14,926 nt of DNA from Nitrospira sp. (lineage in GTDB: Bacteria > Nitrospirota > Thermodesulfovibrionia > Thermodesulfovibrionales > SM23-35), in assembly GCA_016873595.1 (NCBI GenBank), contig VGWZ01000022.1, forward strand, positions 1 through 14,926, read 5' to 3'. This document shows, in pieces, positions 6,565 through 13,550 of this stretch. Made by a program: the position numbers and the translations under genes. How positions within the stretch are numbered: position 1 is the first letter of the stretch; every line of letters starts with the position of its first letter. A model generated the notes under the pieces. That model was not told where the DNA came from and did not search any database. It was given only the letters and a program-made list of their open reading frames with translations.

Positions 6565-6592
6565 TTGTTTTATTGGTGTAAATTGTGATAAT
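6565..6592 (+). promoter_or_regulatory. candidate promoter for the ACT-liv-paaK operon
   Basis: TTGTTT (6565-6570) and GATAAT (6587-6592) are 16 nt apart. Transcription would begin around 6599, giving a leader of about 70 nt before the ACT gene ATG at 6668. A reasonable but unproven sigma70-type match. Confidence 0.35.
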
Positions 6593-6667
6593 CTTTTATG
6601 TCCATATTTTAATGAGATAATGATTGAGTCGCATTAAGGATTATCAGAGAATCTTATGGGATGAAGT

Positions 6668-7099
6668 ATGAACGTTGAACAGATATCTATATTCCTTGAG
6701 AATAAGTCAGGGAGACTTGCTGAGGTAACAGGTGTTCTGTCTGAAGCAGGAATAAATATAAGAGCTCTTTCTCTTGCTGATACAGCTGACTTTGGGATAT
6801 TGAGACTCATCGTTAATGATACAGAGAAGGCACGACAGGTTCTGAGGGATAATGGTTTCACTGTTGAAAAAACGAGAGTTGTAGCGATAGAAGTTCCAGA
6901 TAGGCCGGGGGGGCTCGCAACAATCCTGGACACGATAAAAGATGAAGGAATTAATGTGGAGTATATGTATGCATTTGTTCAGAAAAGTGGACAGAATGCT
7001 ATTGTCATATTTCGTTTTGATGAGTTTGAGAAAGCAATTGATATATTACAGAAAGCAGGAGTAAAGACTCTGGAAGGCGAAGAACTCTATGCGCTGTAA
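6668..7099 (+). CDS. double ACT-domain protein (ACT copy 3)
   Basis: This 143-aa protein has two ACT domains. The first (about 3-70) starts VEQISIFLENKSGRLAEV and the second (about 72-141) IEVPDRPGGLATIL. Ligand-loop glycines are intact (KSGRL, RPGGL). Same length as copy 1 and very similar, including INIRALSLADTADFGILRLIV and GINVEYMYAFVQKSG, so these two are recent or strongly constrained paralogues. A weak GGGA precedes the ATG. It heads the plus-strand operon that carries the liv transporter and the third paaK. It might sense an amino acid imported by the transporter, which is inference; ACT-only proteins act through partners and none is proven here. Confidence 0.85.
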   Translation: MNVEQISIFLENKSGRLAEVTGVLSEAGINIRALSLADTADFGILRLIVNDTEKARQVLRDNGFTVEKTRVVAIEVPDRPGGLATILDTIKDEGINVEYMYAFVQKSGQNAIVIFRFDEFEKAIDILQKAGVKTLEGEELYAL

Positions 7100-7150
7100 A
7101 TGATGTCAATGAGTCCATATACTAAGGAGTTTATAAGTAAAGCCACAGTA

Positions 7151-7235
7151 GTCATTCCGTGCTTGACACGGAATCTAGTATGTTTGCTGGATTCCTGCTG
7201 GAGTTTATCCCGGTGAAAACCGGGGCAGGAATGAC
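7151..7235. repeat. GTCATTCC/GGAATGAC-bounded palindromic intergenic repeat (MITE/REP-like)
   Basis: The 85-bp unit is bounded by inverted ends GTCATTCC (7151-7158) and GGAATGAC (7228-7235). It contains a first hairpin ATTCCGTG/CACGGAAT (7154-7174, 5-nt loop) and a second CCCGGT-GAAA-ACCGGG (7209-7224), a GNRA tetraloop in RNA form. Elements with this consensus (a GTCATTCC end, an internal GGATTCC, a G/C hairpin, a GGAATGAC end) are dispersed in many genomes of this type. It lies between the ACT gene and livK and may weaken read-through, uncoupling the two. Confidence 0.75.
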
Positions 7236-7355
7236 AATACATGAGGCAGTACCAGAGAACTCATTAGTAATTTGGAATAGTTAGAGTGAGAAAGTTTCTT
7301 AAAATAGGGGAGAGATAAAAATAATCCCTGAATAGTTCAATTAAAGGAGGAGATG

Positions 7356-8516
7356 ATGAAGAAAGTGAGGAAAAATTTTTTAGTGGTATGTGTAGTGGTA
7401 CTGTCTATTTTTCTCATGTTCGTGAATGCCTATGCAAAGGAGCCTTACAAAATTGGGGCACTTTTCGCAGTAACCGGCGCTGCTTCTTTTTTAGGCGAAC
7501 CTGAAAAAAATACTGCAATAATGCTTCAGGAGCAGATTAATAAGGACGGAGGGATAAACGGACATCCCCTGGAGATTATTATTGAAGATACAAAAAGTGA
7601 TGAAACACAGGCTGTTCTCTCTGCCAAAAAACTTCTTGAGAAGGATAATGTACTGGTCATTATAGGCCCGTCTACTACTGGAGAATCAATGGCTCTTGTC
7701 CCTATTATGAATAACGCCAAGACACCTCTTATTTCTTGTGCTGCGGGAGCTCCGATAACCCAGCCGGTTAAAGAAAGATACTGGATATTTAAAACTCCTC
7801 AGTATGACCTCAGCGCAGTGGAGGCAATCTACACTTACATGAAAAACAAGGGCATTGACAAGGTAGGAATTATCACTATATCTACAGGCTTCGGGGATGC
7901 GGGGAAAAAGGCACTTCATGAGATGGCACCTAAGTATGGTATTACTATTGTTTCGGATGAAAGATATGGACCAAAAGATTCAGATATGACGACACAGCTC
8001 ACCAAAATTAAGGCATCAGGTGCTCAGGCAGTGATTAACTGGTCAGTGGGACCTGGTCAGGTAATTGTGACTAAGAACTGGCAGGCGCTCAAAATGGGAA
8101 TCCCCCTCTATCAAAGTCATGGCTGGGGAAGCAAGAAAAACATAGAGCTGGCAGGGAAGGCTGCTGAAGGTGTCATCGCACCACTTGGAAGATTGGTTGT
8201 CTGGGATAAAATCCCTGACAAGCACCCTCAGAAAGCTCTGTTGAAGAAATATACACAGGATTATGAGGCAAGATATAAAAGCGAGCCAGGCACTTTTGGT
8301 GGACATGCATATGATTCTATTATGATGGTAGCAGAAGCACTTAAAAAAGCAGGTCCTGATAAAAAGATGATCAGAGATTATTTAGAGACTAAAATCCAGA
8401 AATGGCCTGGGACGGGTGGTATCTTTAATATGTCACCGGGTGACCACTGCGGGTTAGACAAAGATGCCTTTGAGATGGTTGTAGTTAACAACGGAGATTG
8501 GGAAATCTTAAAATAA
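7356..8516 (+). CDS. livK: branched-chain amino-acid-type ABC transporter, periplasmic binding protein
   Basis: This 386-aa protein has a signal peptide: MKKVRKN, a hydrophobic core from about 8 to 23, then N-A-Y-A27 with K28-E-P as the likely mature start. The body is a type I periplasmic binding protein of the LivK/LivJ class: YKIGALFAVTGAASFLG, the EPEKNTAIMLQEQINKDGGING strand-helix, and IIEDTKSDETQAV, all standard positions. Ligand is not readable; binding proteins of this family bind Leu/Ile/Val, aromatic acids, amides or other small acids. An ATG at 7353 is also in frame, but AAAGGAGG (7343-7350) is only 2 nt from it and 5 nt from 7356, so 7356 is preferred. It is followed by an 11-bp hairpin before livH, a common way to raise binding-protein mRNA above that of the membrane genes. 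Confidence 0.93.
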   Translation: MKKVRKNFLVVCVVVLSIFLMFVNAYAKEPYKIGALFAVTGAASFLGEPEKNTAIMLQEQINKDGGINGHPLEIIIEDTKSDETQAVLSAKKLLEKDNVLVIIGPSTTGESMALVPIMNNAKTPLISCAAGAPITQPVKERYWIFKTPQYDLSAVEAIYTYMKNKGIDKVGIITISTGFGDAGKKALHEMAPKYGITIVSDERYGPKDSDMTTQLTKIKASGAQAVINWSVGPGQVIVTKNWQALKMGIPLYQSHGWGSKKNIELAGKAAEGVIAPLGRLVVWDKIPDKHPQKALLKKYTQDYEARYKSEPGTFGGHAYDSIMMVAEALKKAGPDKKMIRDYLETKIQKWPGTGGIFNMSPGDHCGLDKDAFEMVVVNNGDWEILK

Positions 8517-8528
8517 ATGGAGTGAAAG

Positions 8529-8553
8529 ATTGAGGGGATAACATCCCCTCAAT
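8529..8553 (+). terminator. intercistronic hairpin between livK and livH
   Basis: ATTGAGGGGAT (8529-8539) and ATCCCCTCAAT (8543-8553) form a perfect 11-bp stem with an AAC loop. No T-run follows (TCTCTTC), so it is not a standard intrinsic terminator. Its position after the binding-protein gene suggests mRNA 3'-end protection or partial termination, giving more LivK than membrane subunits. The role is inferred. Confidence 0.6.
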
Positions 8554-8575
8554 TCTCTTCAGGAAATATCACAAT

Positions 8576-9463
8576 TTGCTTACAGTCTTTTTACAATTCC
8601 TTTTTTCTGGTCTTACTGTTGGATCTGTTTATGCCCTGGTTGGCATAGGCTTTAACATTATATATAATGCTACCTCTATCATAAATCTCGCCCAGGGTGA
8701 ATTTGTGGTGATTGGTGGACTTTTGATGTGGTTCTTTACTGAATCACTCAAACTCCCGTTTCTTTTATCAGCAGTGCTCACTATTCTCTCAGCAGGTCTC
8801 ATTGGTCTCTTAATGGAGAGACTGACGATAAAGCCTTTAAAAAATGCAGATCTGTTATTGATGATAATGATTACCATAGCAGTTTCAATCGTGTTACGAG
8901 GGATTTTAATGTTCAATTTTGGTAAGGATCCTTACGTATATCCTCCCTTTACAGAGGGAGAACCATTGAGCATTTACGGGGCGATTATTCAGCAACAGAC
9001 ATTGTGGGTTATAGGTATTACCGGTCTCTGTATCATTTTATTGTTTTTATTTTTTAACAAAACAATCGTCGGGAAAGCGATGCTCGCCTGTGCAGTAAAT
9101 CCTACAGCAGCTAAATTGGTTGGAATTAATGTGTCCAGGATGGTCATGTTATCTTTTATATTGAGTGCTGTAGTCGGTGCAATTGGAGGTATGGCGATAA
9201 CTCCTATTTCCCTCATGGAATATGATAAAGGTCCTATGCTTGCAGTAAAAGGGTTTTGTGCCGCAATAATGGGGGGTCTCGGGAGCAATAGAGGTGCAGT
9301 AATCGGTGGATTTATTATCGGCATTCTCGAATCCATGACTGCAGGATACATCCATTCAGGTTTGAAGGATGCGGTTGCATTGGTCATTCTCTTGTTAATA
9401 CTCTTTTTTAAACCTGCCGGAATATTTGTCAGTAAGACGATGCTCCAGCTGCGAAAATTTTAA
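8576..9463 (+). CDS. livH: branched-chain amino-acid-type ABC transporter, inner-membrane permease
   Basis: This 295-aa protein is a hydrophobic permease of LivH type. The N-terminus is FLFSGLTVGSVYALVGIGFNIIYNATSIINLAQGEF, the hallmark of the LivH family, and ALLVGINVSRM-type segments follow near the cytoplasmic loop that meets the ATPases (about 190-200), then KGFCAAIMGGLGSNRGAVIGG (about 222-242). About eight membrane segments are expected. The start is TTG 8576: no ATG is in frame, an upstream TGA closes the frame at 8531-8533, and the only nearby purine-rich site is AGGA at 8561-8564, 11 nt away. The weak start fits an expression level lower than livK. It forms the channel with LivM. Confidence 0.92.
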   Translation: MLTVFLQFLFSGLTVGSVYALVGIGFNIIYNATSIINLAQGEFVVIGGLLMWFFTESLKLPFLLSAVLTILSAGLIGLLMERLTIKPLKNADLLLMIMITIAVSIVLRGILMFNFGKDPYVYPPFTEGEPLSIYGAIIQQQTLWVIGITGLCIILLFLFFNKTIVGKAMLACAVNPTAAKLVGINVSRMVMLSFILSAVVGAIGGMAITPISLMEYDKGPMLAVKGFCAAIMGGLGSNRGAVIGGFIIGILESMTAGYIHSGLKDAVALVILLLILFFKPAGIFVSKTMLQLRKF

Positions 9464-9466
9464 TAT

Positions 9467-10417
9467 ATGAAAAAAGGGGATTCATTAGTTTTTTTTATTT
9501 TTATCTTTCTCATCGGCTTATTGCCTGTCCTCTCTGGAAGTACCTATATAATGACTGTAGGAGTTTTTGCTGGGATAAATGCCCTCGTCGCAATAGGGTT
9601 ATGTATACTCATGGGATATGCTGGCCAGATTTCTTTAGGCCAGGCAGGATTTTATGGGATCGGCGCCTATGTCTCAGCTGTTTTAAGCCTGCATTTTGGT
9701 CTTCCTGTAGTTGTCAGCTTAATCTTAGCAATGGTTGTTGCAGCTATGGTAGCAGTGATATTAGCGGTTCCTGCCCTCCGGTTAAAAGGGCACTACTTGG
9801 CAGTAGCAACTCTTGGTTTTGGCGAAATTATCTATATCATACTTAATGAGTGGGGTCCGGGTGGACCATCGGGTTTTGGAGATATTCCTCACTTTAGTTT
9901 ATTGGGATACACAATAACTTCTACGACAGGCTATTTTTACCTGATCTGGGGGCTTGTCGCTGTGGTAATGATCTTCTCCTTAAATCTCATTCATTCAAGG
10001 ACTGGAAGGGCATTGAGGGCTATCCACGATAGTGAGTTAGCAAGTAATGCAATGGGTCTGGATGTCGTTGAACTCAAGATAAAAGTTTTTATCCTCAGTG
10101 CTGTATATGCCTCTCTGGCCGGTGGTCTTTATGCACATTATATAACATTTATCAGTCCAAGCAGTTTTTCATTATTTTACTCAATCTTAGTGTTAATGAT
10201 GGTGATTGTGGGAGGAATTACTAATTTGTGGGGTGCAATCATTGGTGCTGTGGTGATAACTGTGCTCCCCGAGCTCTTGAGAAGATTTGAAGAGTTCGAT
10301 GTATTAGTGTATGGTTTAATTTTGACGTTATCCCTTATGTTTTTTAGAAAGGGTTTAGTTCCAATTTTGGTCGAAAAAATAAAGAAATTGAGAGGATTGG
10401 CAGTTGTTAAACATTAA
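9467..10417 (+). CDS. livM: branched-chain amino-acid-type ABC transporter, inner-membrane permease
   Basis: This 316-aa permease is the LivM partner of LivH. It shows the family segments GYAGQISLGQAGFYGIGAYVSA (about 50-71), LRLKGHYLAVATLGFGEIIYIIL (about 104-126), RTGRALRAIHDSELASNAMGLDV (about 178-200; the coupling-helix region toward the ATPases), and IVGGITNLWGAIIGA (about 247-261). Multiple hydrophobic spans are evident. It starts 3 nt after the livH stop with no good ribosome binding site, so translation is likely coupled to livH. Its end overlaps the livG start by 14 nt. Confidence 0.93.
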   Translation: MKKGDSLVFFIFIFLIGLLPVLSGSTYIMTVGVFAGINALVAIGLCILMGYAGQISLGQAGFYGIGAYVSAVLSLHFGLPVVVSLILAMVVAAMVAVILAVPALRLKGHYLAVATLGFGEIIYIILNEWGPGGPSGFGDIPHFSLLGYTITSTTGYFYLIWGLVAVVMIFSLNLIHSRTGRALRAIHDSELASNAMGLDVVELKIKVFILSAVYASLAGGLYAHYITFISPSSFSLFYSILVLMMVIVGGITNLWGAIIGAVVITVLPELLRRFEEFDVLVYGLILTLSLMFFRKGLVPILVEKIKKLRGLAVVKH

Positions 10418-11192
10418 GGGAATATGGAAAAGTTTTGGGGGACTTATGGCACTGAGACATATCAGTGTTGATGTGAAAGAAGGGGATATTAAAGCACTCA
10501 TAGGGCCGAATGGTGCAGGGAAAACAACCCTTCTCAATATTATAAGCGGTATCTATCAGCCTGATAAAGGTGAGGTCTTTTTTTTAGGCAGAAATATAAG
10601 TAACCTGCCTTCAACAAAGATTGCGAGAAAAGGTATTTCACGAACCTTTCAGCATGTTGAATTATTCGGGAATATGACTGTTCTTGAAAATATCATGGTG
10701 GGCAGATATGTGAAAACCAAAGCTGGATTCTTTTCTTCGGGACTTAAAATGCCCTATGTAATGAAAGAAGAGAAAGAAATACAGCGTAAAAGTGAAGAAA
10801 TTCTGGAGTATATCAATCTTGCTCAAAGGAACGATGAGCTTGCCTCCAATCTTCCCATCGGTGAACAAAGAATTTTGGAAATTGGAAGAGCCCTGGCCAC
10901 AGAGCCACGGCTCCTCCTTCTGGACGAACCTGCTGCAGGATTAAATATAAGGGAAACACGTAATCTCGGAGAGATAATCAGGAAAATAAGAAAAGAGTTA
11001 AGAATAACCATTGTTCTTGTTGAACATGATATGGAGCTTGTGATGAGGATAAGTGACTCGATAACTGTTCTTAACTTCGGTGAGGTAATCGCAGAGGGTA
11101 CTCCTCTTGAAGTACAAAAAAATAGAGAAGTGATCGTTGCATATCTCGGAGAGGAAGAAGAGATTCAGAGAGGATATAATGCTCATACTTAA
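10404..11192 (+). CDS. livG: branched-chain amino-acid-type ABC transporter, ATP-binding protein
   Basis: This 262-aa ATPase has Walker A G-P-N-G-A-G-K-T-T (34-42), Q-loop Q83 (SRTFQH), a signature region N-L-P-I-G-E-Q-R (149-156), Walker B L-L-L-L-D-E-P (170-176) and the H-loop H208 (VEHDM). The signature has I where most LivG have Y, and P where an ABC signature has S; the LP form is usual in this subfamily. The long insertion between Q-loop and signature (about 100-140) is typical of LivG. The start is TTG 10404, with GAGAGGA about 7 nt upstream inside livM; the next in-frame ATG would remove the first strand. It energises LivHM together with LivF. Confidence 0.93.
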   Translation: MLNIKGIWKSFGGLMALRHISVDVKEGDIKALIGPNGAGKTTLLNIISGIYQPDKGEVFFLGRNISNLPSTKIARKGISRTFQHVELFGNMTVLENIMVGRYVKTKAGFFSSGLKMPYVMKEEKEIQRKSEEILEYINLAQRNDELASNLPIGEQRILEIGRALATEPRLLLLDEPAAGLNIRETRNLGEIIRKIRKELRITIVLVEHDMELVMRISDSITVLNFGEVIAEGTPLEVQKNREVIVAYLGEEEEIQRGYNAHT

Positions 11193-11913
11193 AAATGTAG
11201 ATGTCCATTACGGGAAGATACATGCCATCAAGAGGGTCTCTCTCCATGTCAATAAAGGAGAGATTGTCGCCCTTATAGGGGGTAACGGAGCAGGTAAGAC
11301 AACACTCTTACGAACTATATCAGGCCTTATCAGGTCGAGCAATGGGAGTTTGGTATTCGACGGTCTCGATATTTCCAGACAGAGCCCGGATACAATAGTG
11401 AAAAAGGGAATCTCACATGTCCCGGAAGGTCGCCTCGTTTTTAAACCATTAAGCGTTGAGGACAACCTGTTGCTCGGCTCCTATAACTGGTATTCTCTGA
11501 AGAATCGTTCAGAAATTAAGGATGATATGGAAAGGATTTACTCTATTTTCCCTATTTTGGAGAAACGGAGAAAGCAACTCGCGGGAACCCTTTCTGGTGG
11601 AGAGCAGCAAATGCTTGCTATTGGCCGTGCATTGATGTCAAGGCCACAGTTTCTTTTGCTTGATGAGCCAAGTATGGGTCTTGCCCCAACCGTCGTCAAA
11701 GAGATATTCAGGTATATCGTTGAACTAAGAGATACCTATGGTCTCACCGTACTTCTCGTTGAACAGAATGCAAGGAGTGCTCTGAGGATCGCAAATACTG
11801 GATACGTTCTTGAAACAGGGAGAATAATACTTCAGGGTCCTGCAGAAGACCTCCTTTTAAATAGAGATGTCCAGAGGGCCTATTTAGGTAGGGATGTTGA
11901 TTACACAATTTGA
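11179..11913 (+). CDS. livF: branched-chain amino-acid-type ABC transporter, ATP-binding protein
   Basis: This 244-aa ATPase has Walker A G-G-N-G-A-G-K-T-T (34-42), signature L-S-G-G-E-Q-Q (138-144), Walker B L-L-L-D-E-P (159-164) and V-E-Q-N at the H-loop (194-197), the Q-N form that marks LivF. I chose ATG 11179 rather than an upstream ATG at 11137: AGAGAGG lies 5-6 nt before 11179, and MLILKNVDVHYGKIHAIKRVSL is the standard LivF beginning, whereas the longer form adds a charged 14-residue leader. It overlaps livG by 14 nt, the same overlap as livM-livG. It is the last transporter gene; paaK copy 3 follows after 25 nt. Confidence 0.93.
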   Translation: MLILKNVDVHYGKIHAIKRVSLHVNKGEIVALIGGNGAGKTTLLRTISGLIRSSNGSLVFDGLDISRQSPDTIVKKGISHVPEGRLVFKPLSVEDNLLLGSYNWYSLKNRSEIKDDMERIYSIFPILEKRRKQLAGTLSGGEQQMLAIGRALMSRPQFLLLDEPSMGLAPTVVKEIFRYIVELRDTYGLTVLLVEQNARSALRIANTGYVLETGRIILQGPAEDLLLNRDVQRAYLGRDVDYTI

Positions 11914-11938
11914 TTTTTAAATAAAATGGAGGAAGTTT

Positions 11939-13237
11939 ATGTACTGGGAAGGTGAAAAAGAATGTATCAATAGAGATGCGCTTAAGCAGTTGCAGCTTGA
12001 GAGACTTCAATCCACGTTGTTCAGAGTTTACATGAACGTTCCTTTTTACAGGAAGAAGTTTGATGAAATAGGAATTGATCCTGATGATTTTCGCTCGCTT
12101 GAAGACTTGAGTAAACTCCCCTTTACCTCAAAAGATGATTTAAGGATGAGCTATCCCTATGGTATGTTTGCTGTTCCTTTGCGCGAGGTCGTCAGGGTTC
12201 AAGCCTCTTCCGGTACAACAGGAATGCCCACTGCAGTTGGCTATACACGAAATGATATAAAGAATTGGTCACATCTTGTAGCAAGAATTCTTATGGCAGG
12301 AGGTGTGACTCAAAACGATATTGTTCAGATTGCCTTTGATTATGGACTTTTTACCGGAGCATTGGGATTACATTATGGTGCCGAACGTTTAGGAGCTTCG
12401 GTAATACCCATCTCAGGAGGTAATACCAGACGACAGGTGAAAATAATGCAGGATTTTAAGACGACTGCACTTATGTGTACACCGAGTTATGCACTTTCAA
12501 TAGCTGATACACTCATCGAAACGGGTATTAATGTGAACTCCCTATCCTTAAAATATGGGCTTTTTGGCGCAGAGCCATGGTCAGAGGCGATGCGGCAGGA
12601 ATTAGAGGAAAAGCTGAAGATCATTGCAACAGATAATTATGGTCTGAGTGAAGTGATGGGTCCAGGAGTTGCAGGAGAGTGTCTTGAGCGAAAAGGCCTT
12701 CACATTAATGAAGATCATTTTCTGGTTGAAGTAGTTGATCCAGAAACCCTTGAACCTCTTTCAGCAGGGGAAACAGGTGAACTGGTGATTACAACACTTA
12801 CCAAAGAAGCATTTCCAGTGATACGATTCAGGACAAGGGATTTGACAAGTTTGAGAACCGAACCCTGCCCCTGTAGGAGGACATTTGTCAGAATGAACAA
12901 GGTTATGGGCCGGACAGATGATATGATCAAAATAAAAGGGATGAATGTTTTTCCCTCTCAGGTTGAAGCAGTGTTATTCGAGATTGAAGGAACAGAGCCT
13001 CATTATCAGATAATTGTGGACAGGAAAGGTGCAATTGACGAATTAACAGTCCTTGTTGAAGTTTCTGAGTCTATATTTTTTGATCAGGTGAAGAAACAGA
13101 AAGATTTTATTGATTTAATCAAGACAAGACTTTCCTCGGAGCTTGGTATCTCTGTTGAGGTAAAACCAGTAGAGAAACGAACTCTTGAACGGTTTGAGGG
13201 GAAGGCAAAAAGGGCTATAGACAAGAGGAAGTTATGA
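11939..13237 (+). CDS. paaK: phenylacetate-CoA ligase-like adenylate-forming enzyme (copy 3)
   Basis: This 432-aa enzyme carries A-S-S-G-T-T-G-M-P-T (89-98), DYGLFTGALGLHYG (134-147), the NYGLSEVMGPGVAGEC segment, RFRTRD, a CPC pair (EPCPCRRTF), GRTDD and the C-terminal F-E-G-K-A-K-R with the A10 lysine. The ATP-binding loop has Met where copies 1 and 2, and most family members, have Lys (S-S-G-T-T-G-K-P). The A10 catalytic lysine and A5 motif remain, so activity is still likely. It shares length and many motifs with copy 1 rather than copy 2. GGAGG is well placed before ATG. It ends the liv operon, so the acid it activates may be what the transporter brings in, or a product of that compound. 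That is inference from position. Confidence 0.92.
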   Translation: MYWEGEKECINRDALKQLQLERLQSTLFRVYMNVPFYRKKFDEIGIDPDDFRSLEDLSKLPFTSKDDLRMSYPYGMFAVPLREVVRVQASSGTTGMPTAVGYTRNDIKNWSHLVARILMAGGVTQNDIVQIAFDYGLFTGALGLHYGAERLGASVIPISGGNTRRQVKIMQDFKTTALMCTPSYALSIADTLIETGINVNSLSLKYGLFGAEPWSEAMRQELEEKLKIIATDNYGLSEVMGPGVAGECLERKGLHINEDHFLVEVVDPETLEPLSAGETGELVITTLTKEAFPVIRFRTRDLTSLRTEPCPCRRTFVRMNKVMGRTDDMIKIKGMNVFPSQVEAVLFEIEGTEPHYQIIVDRKGAIDELTVLVEVSESIFFDQVKKQKDFIDLIKTRLSSELGISVEVKPVEKRTLERFEGKAKRAIDKRKL

Positions 13238-13242
13238 AATAC

Positions 13243-13362
13243 AGGCAAGGCATAGCATTTTCGCTCTCCGCCTTAGGCGGACTCGTCCCGATCTGATTGG
13301 GACTCAGAGGTGAATTCTGTCGGAGACAGAATTCAAAGCCGCTCAAATGCTATACCCAGCCT
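13243..13362 (+). ncRNA. cloverleaf-like structured element after paaK copy 3 (possible terminator or mobile palindrome)
   Basis: An outer stem encloses three hairpins. Outer arms are AGGC (13243-13246) with GCCT (13359-13362), a 2x2 internal loop, then GGCATAGCATTT (13249-13260) with AAATGCTATACC (13345-13356, one C-A mismatch). Inside are TCCGCC-TTA-GGCGGA (13267-13281), GTCCCGAT-CTG-ATTGGGAC (13285-13303, one G-T pair) and GAATTCTGTC-GGA-GACAGAATTC (13312-13334, 10 perfect pairs). All three loops are three bases. It starts 5 nt after the paaK stop, and ATTTTTAT follows, so it could act as operon terminator. There is no T-loop or anticodon arm of a tRNA. It could be a structured RNA, a REP/MITE-type DNA element, or both. 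Confidence 0.5.
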
Positions 13363-13493
13363 ATTTTTATCTGATTTATGAATTTTGATATTACAGACAC
13401 GTAAGATAATGTATAAAAAGAACAAAAAAGGTGTTGGATCAGACACATTTATTTTCTTTTTAGTTTAAAACTATGATAATATGGTATTATATA
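13363..13493. promoter_or_regulatory. AT-rich spacer with candidate promoter for the RRM gene
   Basis: No gene was found here. Toward its end are GATAAT (13475-13480) and TATTAT (13485-13490), either of which could be a -10 box, with T-rich DNA in the -35 area but no good TTGACA match. Transcription from either would begin within or just before the 16-bp palindrome at 13494-13509. Confidence 0.3.
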
Positions 13494-13509
13494 CTAACTT
13501 TAAAGTTAG
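13494..13509. promoter_or_regulatory. perfect 16-bp palindrome, candidate operator near the RRM gene start site
   Basis: CTAACTTTAAAGTTAG is its own reverse complement with no loop, so it suits binding by a dimeric protein better than an RNA hairpin. It lies directly after the candidate -10 boxes and 1 nt before a terminator-like hairpin. Confidence 0.4.
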
Positions 13510-13550
13510 AAAAGCCTCAAAGCTTTAAGGGCTTTGGGACTTTTTATTTT
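13510..13550 (+). terminator. terminator-like hairpin in the leader of the RRM gene
   Basis: AAAAGCCTCAAAGC (13510-13523) pairs with GCTTTGGGACTTTT (13531-13544), one mismatch and one G-T pair, around a TTTAAGG loop, and is followed by TATTTTATC with an uninterrupted T5 at 13541-13545. It lies only 18 nt before the ATG, within the presumed transcript. It may end upstream transcription or act as an attenuator or thermosensitive leader for the RRM gene. Confidence 0.55.

Larger units (their letters stand above)
6370..6667. promoter_or_regulatory. divergent regulatory region between the iorB operon and the ACT-liv operon
   Basis: This 298-bp AT-rich gap has no gene. It separates two operons of apparently linked function that are transcribed away from each other. 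It holds a perfect 10-bp palindrome ACGTATACGT (6465-6474), one candidate promoter for each direction, and many A/T runs. A shared regulator acting here on both operons is a reasonable inference, but no regulator gene is in the window. Confidence 0.5.

Noticed and set aside
8989..9387. 132-codon minus-strand frame within livH
   Set aside because: Antisense shadow of a well-conserved permease; no start context.
13243..13362. tRNA or tmRNA candidate because of the cloverleaf-like fold
   Set aside because: All loops are three bases, there is no seven-base anticodon loop and no GTTCRA T-loop, and stem lengths do not fit.
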